From CAZHJG01 sp964533425 (GTDB lineage Bacteria > Patescibacteriota > Saccharimonadia > Saccharimonadales > UBA4665), in contig CAZHJG010000001.1 of NCBI GenBank assembly GCA_964533425.1, positions 1 through 64,000 on the forward strand: a DNA stretch of 64,000 nt, given 5' to 3'. Position 1 is the stretch's first letter; every line of letters begins with the position of its first letter. The translations under genes and the position numbers were made by a program. The notes below the pieces were generated by a model. The model was given only the letters and a program-made list of their open reading frames with translations. It did no database searches and was not told the DNA's origin. Positions 59,371 through 64,000 of the stretch are shown here, one piece after another.

Positions 59371-59399
59371 ATGCTAATCCACCGTTATACATTTGTCAA
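59371..59399 (-). promoter_or_regulatory. Consensus-like promoter upstream of rpmG
   Basis: On the minus strand TTGACA (59399-59394), a 17-base spacer and TAGCAT (59376-59371). The transcript would meet the terminator at 59307-59277 after about 60 bases, giving a short RNA of about 90 bases, or read through to rpmG at 59059. Confidence 0.5.
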
Positions 59400-59419
59400 C
59401 ACCTTTTCTCCACAACCGT

Positions 59420-59585
59420 GAGGGCTTCCGTCTTGAGCGCAGTTTGGAGTGAAGGACGAAGCCCGTAAAGGAGCCGTACTTATGGTACGGCGAGTGCGGA
59501 CTGGAGGCTTTCGCCCAAAATGGGCCAAGTCTGGAGCTCGCCACAAAGACAACTAAAAACACCCCTTCGGGGGTGTTTTTCTGTG
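59420..59585 (+). ncRNA. Candidate structured RNA ending in a strong terminator
   Basis: A GC-rich stretch with several hairpins on the plus strand: GGGCTTCCGTC with GGACGAAGCCC (59427-59468), GCCGTAC-TTATG-GTACGGC (around 59480-59500), GCCC-AAAAT-GGGC, and finally CACCCC-TTCG-GGGGTG plus T-run (59560-59581). No plausible reading frame on this strand and no match to RNase P, tmRNA, 6S or SRP RNA core motifs that I can see. No clear promoter was found; it may instead be a repeat element. Confidence 0.35.
59560..59581. terminator. Strong bidirectional terminator
   Basis: CACCCC-TTCG-GGGGTG stem with a UUCG tetraloop, T-run on plus and A-run before it (T-run on minus). On the minus strand it follows the tRNA-Thr gene; on the plus strand it ends the structured stretch 59420-59560. 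Confidence 0.85.
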
Positions 59586-59703
59586 CTCGCTTGGCGCATC
59601 AGCTTAATGATCGTTTCTGCTAGTCAGCACTACCAGAAGTGTACTGGCAGCTGCCGATCATAGCTGTAAGAAATCTTACATAACCGTAAGCGGGATATTA
59701 TGG

Positions 59704-59776
59704 AGCCGACGACAGGACTCGAACCTGCGACCCGCTGTTTACAAAACAGCTGCTCTACCAACTGAGCTACATCGGC
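59704..59776 (-). tRNA. tRNA-Thr (anticodon TGT)
   Basis: Minus-strand cloverleaf: acceptor GCCGATG/CGTCGGC, D arm GCTCAGTTGGTAGAGC, anticodon arm CTGTTTTGTAAACAG with anticodon TGT, T arm CAGGTTCGAGTCCTG. 3' CCA is not encoded. Confidence 0.95.
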
Positions 59777-59819
59777 AAAATACCCATCAAGTTTAGCAAA
59801 AAACGGGGGTGAATTAAAG

Positions 59820-60353
59820 CTACGAGTCCTCACCCAACCCATAGCCTTTCAGTTCGGTGTTGTAATGTTCCACAAGCGCGTCATCACCAATGAAGGGAGC
59901 AGCGACCTGCAGCACATTACGCCCGATATCTTTTTTATAGACCGTCGCCACTGTCGCTTCAAGTTTCTCGCGCTGACGCTGCGTGCGTATAATACGCCTA
60001 ACTTTTAGCCACCCCTCTGCCGCATAGTCCCTTTGCCCGTCTCTAACTAGCCTGTCCCCCGTCACGCCATTAAGAGAAAACTCCCCAGTCGACAGGTCGG
60101 CTATTCGCTGCGCTGGCAGAACGATCAGCCGAAACATAAAAGCGCCATTAGACTGTCTCCTTATGGCCTCAGTAGCTGGGAAGACGCTAGTGAGGGGTGG
60201 CAGCCAGAGCTTAGCTTTGCGGTCAACCCCTAGGTCTTCTATCTCGGCGTACACGGCTCGCACCGGCCTCACTTCTTTTAGAAAAGGATACACTTCCTTT
60301 TTCTTAAGCTTAGCGTGGCGGTTCCGGCGCACCCTCCTTATGCTGTCACTCAT
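59820..60353 (-). CDS. Hypothetical protein (177 aa)
   Basis: A very basic N-terminus (SDSIRRVRRNRHAKLKKKEV) followed by a mixed alpha/beta region (FRLIVLPAQRIADLSTGEFS, GWLKVRRIIRTQRQREKLEA) and an acidic end. No family recognised. The ATG at 60353 (MSDSIRR) is preferred; two other ATGs lie 8 and 11 codons earlier. It is upstream of tRNA-Thr on the same strand. Confidence 0.55.
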   Translation of the reverse strand: MSDSIRRVRRNRHAKLKKKEVYPFLKEVRPVRAVYAEIEDLGVDRKAKLWLPPLTSVFPATEAIRRQSNGAFMFRLIVLPAQRIADLSTGEFSLNGVTGDRLVRDGQRDYAAEGWLKVRRIIRTQRQREKLEATVATVYKKDIGRNVLQVAAPFIGDDALVEHYNTELKGYGLGEDS

Positions 60354-60445
60354 ATCATTTATCATAATAACAGACATTTGCAACAATGAGCGACCGCCCA
60401 GACTTTATTTATCCCTGTTTTTTTGTTATGATTGTCTGGTTATTC

Positions 60446-60520
60446 GCCACCTTAGCTCAGGGGTAGAGCACATCCATGGTAAGGATGGGGTCACGGGTTC
60501 AAATCTCATAGGTGGCTCCA
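60446..60520 (+). tRNA. tRNA-Thr (anticodon GGT)
   Basis: Plus-strand cloverleaf: acceptor GCCACCT/AGGTGGC, D arm GCTCAGGGGTAGAGC, anticodon arm CATCC-ATGGTAA-GGATG with anticodon GGT, T arm CGGGTTCAAATCTCA (the stem has a mismatch), discriminator T and encoded CCA (60518-60520). The preceding tRNA-Thr(TGT) is on the other strand. Confidence 0.92.
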
Positions 60521-60540
60521 GGCTTTGCTAAGGCAAAGGA

Positions 60541-60660
60541 ATTTACAGTTTACAATTTTCGATTATCAATGGCAGCCAAAAGCCAAGTGCTTTTGAGTTA
60601 AATATTTAGCCGTCAGGCTGGCCGCCATTGTAAATTGCTCATTGAAAATTGATAATTACT
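60541..60660. repeat. AT-rich inverted-repeat tract between two tRNA genes
   Basis: TTTACAATTTTCGATTATCA with ATGGC (60550-60574) faces GCCATTGTAAATTG and CATTGAAAATTGATAATTAC (about 60625-60660). It is imperfectly palindromic over 110 bases, like the tract at 24070-24232. It has no gene. Confidence 0.5.
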
Positions 60661-60678
60661 TTTGCGAAGCAAAAGCAT

Positions 60679-60764
60679 GCAGGGTTAGTGAAGCGGTCAA
60701 ACACGACAGACTGTAAATCTGTTGGCTTATGCCTTCGGAGGTTCGAATCCTCCACCCTGCACCA
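60679..60764 (+). tRNA. tRNA-Tyr (anticodon GTA)
   Basis: A class II tRNA: acceptor GCAGGGT/ACCCTGC, anticodon arm CAGACTGTAAATCTG with anticodon GTA, a long variable arm (TTGGCTTATGCCTTCGG), T arm GAGGTTCGAATCCTC, discriminator A and encoded CCA. Confidence 0.95.
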
Positions 60765-60819
60765 GAATTTGACATCAAGATAAATACAATTCATAATCGT
60801 ATTATTAACGGGGTTCAAC

Positions 60820-61254
60820 ATGGCTGATGCTGTATCCATGGAGCAAAGAGGCATAAAAGACGGTGCGATTGTCTATTTTCTTGAAGCAGCCGACAGAGAA
60901 ACTGCAGAGCAATACATAGAGGCTTGGAAGGTAGTAAAAGGAGTAGTGGTAGGAGATGTCGGTGTGCCCCGTCCTAGAATAGCTTCGCAAGAGGGGTTTA
61001 GGGGTGGCCCTGATTTGTCCGCTTCTCGACAAGCCAGAAAACACCCAGATGAACTATTTACACTTACAGAAGTTAGAGATGCGCTTAATGATCATCGCTA
61101 TCGTGCAAGTGAGGGCATGGGGGTTCCAGAAGAAGCCTCGCATGAAATTGATGAGCTTTTAAGCTTAGCAATAGGTAATTATTTAGTTGCTGGTGCGTTA
61201 GGGACAGCATTGTTTGAGCGGTCTGATCAAGAAGTAGCTTCACGCTTAAGTTGA
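60820..61254 (+). CDS. Hypothetical protein (144 aa)
   Basis: N-terminal alpha/beta segment (DGAIVYFLEAADRETAEQYI), a central charged part (LSASRQARKHPDELFTLTEV) and a C-terminal hydrophobic helix (LLSLAIGNYLVAGALGTALF). More AT-rich than most genes here. No family recognised. A terminator hairpin follows at 61307. Confidence 0.6.
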   Translation: MADAVSMEQRGIKDGAIVYFLEAADRETAEQYIEAWKVVKGVVVGDVGVPRPRIASQEGFRGGPDLSASRQARKHPDELFTLTEVRDALNDHRYRASEGMGVPEEASHEIDELLSLAIGNYLVAGALGTALFERSDQEVASRLS

Positions 61255-61306
61255 TAATAAAGTTCTAACCTCGTTTATCACGCTTCACCACATAGTTTAC
61301 GCTTAG

Positions 61307-61331
61307 AGCACTTCGTCAGAGGTGCTTTTTT
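61307..61331 (+). terminator. Intrinsic terminator after the 144-aa gene
   Basis: AGCAC and GTGCT pair with some extra wobble pairs inside, followed by TTTTTT. It lies 52 bases after the stop at 61254. Confidence 0.6.
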
Positions 61332-61569
61332 GCTTGATATGATTAGTTCATGCAATGCGTTGTAATAGATTTGGATGGCACAGATAGTGGAGCGGCAGCA
61401 GCTTTGGCAATTTAACCGCTCATCGGAATGGTTTGAGCGCCGGGAAAATCCAGCAAAATAGTTCCGAGCTCGGCAATAATGCTGCTCCAAGCCCCGACAA
61501 TTGCTGCCAAAAAGCTTACGTTTATCACTTTTGCGCTACAATAGAGGCAGGAATAGGTTGTCAATTGCT
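61332..61569. other. Intergenic stretch with a tiny gene fragment
   Basis: It contains a 21-codon frame (61350-61415) starting MQCVVIDLDGTDSGAAAALA, reminiscent of the VIDGTDGSGK start of thymidylate kinases but ending at once; it may be a remnant or chance. A TACAAT at 61537-61542 lies 28 bases before the pilin-like gene and may be its -10 box. Otherwise nothing is seen. Confidence 0.3.
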
Positions 61570-62028
61570 ATGAAAGCTCGCTTCAACACTCTCGGTTTTA
61601 CGATTATCGAAGTCATGATCGTTTTGGCTATTGCTGGTTTGATTTTGCTGATTGTTTTCCTGGCCTTCCCTAATTTGCGGCGCAACGCCGACAATAATGG
61701 GCGTAAGCACGATGCTGCATTGTTAGTGGCGGCCATTACAAACTGCTTGGCAGATCATAACAATGACTATACTCAGTGTATGTCACCAAACAGCATCCCT
61801 TTGCAAGCATCAGAGTTAAGTGTTTATACCGGCTTTCACTATGGCGCCAGCGGCACTACGCAGATAGGGCCGTGGCCCACTGAACCAAACTGGCTCTTCG
61901 GTTTGGAGTGTAACAGTAGTGGCACCTGGTTTGTGACCGGTACCGGTCCAAAGACGTTTGTGGTGACATATCTGCAGCAAAGCGGCGACGGCTCGTACTA
62001 CTCACGTTGCATCGACGGCGGTTCGTAA
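61570..62028 (+). CDS. Type IV pilin-like protein
   Basis: A 152-aa protein with a class III signal: basic start (MKARFNTLG) then FTIIEVMIVLAIAGLILLIV, the N-methylation site with Glu at +5 after the Gly cleavage position. A variable exported part follows with two pairs of cysteines (ITNCLADHNNDYTQC, LECNSSG and SRCIDGG). The ATG at 61570 gives the usual leader length. No other pilus gene is in this window, so it may be a minor or orphan pilin. Confidence 0.85.
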   Translation: MKARFNTLGFTIIEVMIVLAIAGLILLIVFLAFPNLRRNADNNGRKHDAALLVAAITNCLADHNNDYTQCMSPNSIPLQASELSVYTGFHYGASGTTQIGPWPTEPNWLFGLECNSSGTWFVTGTGPKTFVVTYLQQSGDGSYYSRCIDGGS

Positions 62029-62074
62029 CCCACCGCCTGGAGAGACGGTTAGCCATTTGGTACCATAAGAAAGT

Positions 62075-62386
62075 ATGAGTCGCGGTCTTGAAGAAGTAGA
62101 AACCGAAAAGCAGATCAGTAAGCAGGGTGATAAAACCGACCTGTTTGACCGGTTTGTGCTGGTCGTGGCCGCCATCGAACCACTCTCGACGCTGCCACAA
62201 GTCTATCAAGTGTGGTTTAAGCATCAAACTGTTGGCGTGTCGGCGCTGACTTGGTTATTGTATGCGCTGAGCGAAAGCATTTGGCTCGCGTACGGTTTGA
62301 AAAAGAGAGACCGGCCCTTAATCGCGGCCAGTCTACTGTGGATGTTGATGGAGTTATTGGTTGGCTTAGGCGCCTTGCTGCACTAA
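62075..62386 (+). CDS. SemiSWEET/PQ-loop family protein
   Basis: A 103-aa protein with three membrane helices and a PQ-loop: IEPLSTLPQVYQVWFKHQTV then GVSALTWLLYALSESIWLAY. SemiSWEETs act as dimers and transport sugars. An acidic/basic N-terminal tail of 25 residues precedes the first helix. The stop shares CTAA with the stop of the convergent gene. Confidence 0.85.
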   Translation: MSRGLEEVETEKQISKQGDKTDLFDRFVLVVAAIEPLSTLPQVYQVWFKHQTVGVSALTWLLYALSESIWLAYGLKKRDRPLIAASLLWMLMELLVGLGALLH

Positions 62387-62721
62387 GCCTCGACTGGATG
62401 ATTCGGGTCAGAGAACGTGTTGGTGCCCCCATAAGCTAACTGGCCTAGCAGCTCTTCGTTCTCGCGTTCACGCATCAGGTCAGCAAGAGCGTCGGCCCTA
62501 AGCATCAAATCTGCGCGATCATCGGCCTCAGTCTCGCGAACTATCGATACATAAGTCGCTTCAAGATCTACTTTAATGTCTGAGCTCGATTTACCTTCGT
62601 ATGCAGTTCGCAGCGCTTCGGTCCGCTCACTTAGAGCCTCTTCCTCGGCACGTAATTTCTCGACATCTTTTTGGGTTACGCCTGATTCCATTCCCATCAC
62701 ACACTCCTTACTTTTAGGCAT
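62383..62721 (-). CDS. Hypothetical protein (112 aa)
   Basis: Mostly helical, acidic, heptad-like protein (QKDVEKLRAEEEALSERTEA, DVEKLRAEEE) that may form a coiled coil, ending in a Gly/Asn-rich tail. No family recognised. The first ATG is at 62721, with another 9 bases (3 codons) or more downstream possible. Confidence 0.55.
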   Translation of the reverse strand: MPKSKECVMGMESGVTQKDVEKLRAEEEALSERTEALRTAYEGKSSSDIKVDLEATYVSIVRETEADDRADLMLRADALADLMRERENEELLGQLAYGGTNTFSDPNHPVEA

Positions 62722-62762
62722 TGTAGCACGTTTTGGACAAGTATACGAAAAGAGTTTGTATT

Positions 62763-63413
62763 TTACACTACAACGCGGCGGGGGCGCAGGATGCGCTTGG
62801 CGCGGGCCGGTGCTTTGAGGCGTTTCTGTTTGTCGGCAATCAGGTCGGCTTCGGCTTGCATGCCGTGGTTCATGTAGGCTTTATGCAATAAGGTATACGT
62901 TTCGTTGTTCGGCTCCAGCTCAGCAGCTTTCTCAAGTTCTTGGAACATTAACTTCTCGTTGCCCAGCTTCTCTTGCACCTTGGCGTACGCCACGTGTCGG
63001 GCCGCCAGATCATCTTCCAGCTTAAGCGCTTGCTCAAAGGCGACGGCCGCTTTCTCATAATTTTCGGTCTCGTAGTAGATCAAGCCCAGGTTGTGCAGGC
63101 TGGAGGCCGTGGCCTCGATGCTGGAGGCAATTTCGAAGCAGTCGATGGCGTCGCGGTATTCCTTTTGCTTGGCATAGAGGATACCAAGCCGATTGTAAGC
63201 CGCGGCGTTCTTTTCGTCGATTTTCAGGATGGTCAGCAGAGCCTTTTCGGCGCGCAGGAAGCGGTTTTCACGCATACCCTGGTGCGCGATATCCCACAAA
63301 CGGCCGAGCCGGTCACCAACCCGTCGGGAAACGTTAGCGAATTCATCATCCCGCACCTGCGCGTTATGATAAGCGAGACCCGCAAAAGCGGCTACAATAA
63401 ACAGTTCATACAT
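62763..63413 (-). CDS. TPR-repeat protein with N-terminal membrane anchor
   Basis: A 216-aa protein: N-terminal hydrophobic segment (YELFIVAAFAGLAYHNAQ), then four or five TPR units (RAEKALLTILKIDEKNAAAY, YRDAIDCFEIASSIEATASS, YEKAAVAFEQALKLEDDLAA). The C-terminus is very basic (KRLKAPARAKRILRPRR). It probably serves as an assembly scaffold on the cytoplasmic face; partner unknown. It follows the delta-prime gene on the same strand. Confidence 0.8.
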   Translation of the reverse strand: MYELFIVAAFAGLAYHNAQVRDDEFANVSRRVGDRLGRLWDIAHQGMRENRFLRAEKALLTILKIDEKNAAAYNRLGILYAKQKEYRDAIDCFEIASSIEATASSLHNLGLIYYETENYEKAAVAFEQALKLEDDLAARHVAYAKVQEKLGNEKLMFQELEKAAELEPNNETYTLLHKAYMNHGMQAEADLIADKQKRLKAPARAKRILRPRRVVV

Positions 63414-63443
63414 AGGCAATCTGTACTTTTAAGTATAGCATTA

Positions 63444-64000
63444 TCAGATCTGTAAGGCGAGGTTCATGAGTACCAGCTTGGGCTGGGCGTTGTTAGCTAG
63501 TGCTTCGCTGGCAATGTAGCTGGCTTGTTGCACCGCCTGCCATCGCTTGGCGGCGCGGGCTTGCGGGCTCAGCAGGCCGTACTGCGCCATCTGTTGCAGC
63601 ATGAAAACCACGGCGCGGGCTTGGGAGCGGCTTTTGGAAAGGCTGTCAACCATGACCAACCGTTCAAAGACCGGTTTGCTGAGCAGTTCTCGGGCAGTTT
63701 CGGCAGCTTGGGAGAGTGGGTGTTCAGGCTCACTGAGCAGGGCGTGGGTCAAACCAGGCAGACCGCCGCTCATGGCTACGGCCCGGTGGACAGCGGCTCC
63801 ATCATAGCCTTGGGCGATGAAAAACTGCTCAGTTTCGTTGACTTCAGGTCGGTGCACGGCGATGGTCTGCAGCCGGGAGCGCACCGTCGGCAGCAAGGCC
63901 TGCGGCTGGGCAGCCGTGAGGATAATGAGCGTGCCCGCCACCGGCTCCTCCAACGTCTTTAACAAAGCATTTTGGGCTTCTAGGCTCAACTGGTGTCCAG
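63444..64000 (-). CDS. holB: DNA polymerase III subunit delta' (partial, 5' end outside window)
   Basis: The frame is open to the window edge, with GHQLSLEAQNALLKTLEEPV at the upstream end, the clamp-loader block AQNALLKTLEEP, LIILTAAQPQALLPTVRSRL (SRC-like position) and the C-terminal collar helices. The Walker A region and first 100 residues lie outside. A plain TTG at 63989 is not the true start, as the frame continues. Confidence 0.85.
   Translation of the reverse strand, partial: GHQLSLEAQNALLKTLEEPVAGTLIILTAAQPQALLPTVRSRLQTIAVHRPEVNETEQFFIAQGYDGAAVHRAVAMSGGLPGLTHALLSEPEHPLSQAAETARELLSKPVFERLVMVDSLSKSRSQARAVVFMLQQMAQYGLLSPQARAAKRWQAVQQASYIASEALANNAQPKLVLMNLALQI

Noticed and set aside
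59374..59562. A 62-aa minus-strand frame over the structured stretch.
   Set aside because: The sequence is dominated by hairpins and lacks a ribosome site; its stretch of Ser, Arg and Lys is typical of a GC-rich repeat read by chance.
1..64000. CRISPR arrays, transposase genes, prophage genes or rRNA genes.
   Set aside because: None seen: no regularly spaced repeats, no DDE, HUH or integrase motifs, and no rRNA core sequences.

Overview
The window looks like a chromosomal piece of a Candidatus Saccharibacteria (TM7, CPR) genome or a close relative. The basis is indirect: a moderately GC-rich, very compact gene set using the standard code (TGA acts as stop throughout), many genes with a TATAAT box only a few bases before the ATG, small CPR-type accessory genes between ribosomal genes, and an unusual mix of a cytochrome bo3 quinol oxidase with otherwise reduced housekeeping genes. 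No 16S gene is present, so this assignment is inference. A run of ten N at 47270-47279 shows that it is a scaffold, with the gap lying inside rplK.

Layout. 1-4.3 kb: cyoA and the start of cyoB (minus), a membrane-anchored cupredoxin (plus) and an OmpR-type two-component pair. 4.4-5.7 kb: an intracellular PHA depolymerase. 5.8-12.2 kb: envelope genes (a YbhN-type flippase, a GT-C-like membrane protein, a GT2 enzyme, an LCP ligase) and a Crp/Fnr regulator. 12.2-15.1 kb: a second signalling operon (membrane protein, 92-aa protein, PAS histidine kinase, lone receiver). 15.2-18.4 kb: a second YbhN flippase, a DUF1345-like channel-type protein and an ABC-2 exporter. 19.2-21.2 kb: a translationally coupled SpoT-like HD hydrolase and radical SAM enzyme. 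21.2-24.3 kb: an accessory stretch with a secreted Cys-rich protein, DUF1801 and DUF4287 proteins, a reductase fragment, tRNA-Gln and low-complexity repeats. 24.3-28.7 kb: hydrolase, two GT4 glycosyltransferases and an AI-2E-type transporter. 28.6-36.2 kb: cysS, DHH phosphoesterase, recR, ybaB, a GT-C-like protein, dnaB and dnaX. 36.3-38.2 kb: a conserved-looking unknown gene, rplL and rplJ behind an L10 leader. 38.2-39.9 kb: small unknown genes with terminators. 39.9-45.6 kb: a pyrimidine deoxynucleotide group (Tmk-ThyX-like fusion, dCTP deaminase, dNMP-kinase-like P-loop protein) around an MprF-type aminoacyltransferase. 45.6-48.8 kb: secE-nusG-x-rplK-x-rplA with two extra small genes. 49-54 kb: a GT2 enzyme, a PAS histidine kinase, a YgjP-like peptidase, a P-loop kinase, pyrF and tRNA-Trp. 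54.4-58.8 kb: an alpha-glucan operon (GT4/GT5-like, GH57, GH15). 58.9-64 kb: rpmG, repeats, three tRNAs, small unknown genes, a pilin-like protein, a SemiSWEET, a TPR protein and the end of holB.

The genes describe a small heterotroph with an aerobic quinol oxidase, storage-polymer degradation (PHA, alpha-glucan), a richly modified surface and several sensor kinases. Zinc-binding modules usual in RecR and DnaX are missing here, and L33 is of the cysteine-free type. The most unusual non-coding signal is a short palindromic element present twice (36.3 kb and 59.2 kb). Its 21-bp palindrome changes with full compensation between copies, and in both places the host sequence is duplicated on either side. 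A second, unrelated repeat of the kind common between genes in other bacteria sits in frame inside rplA.
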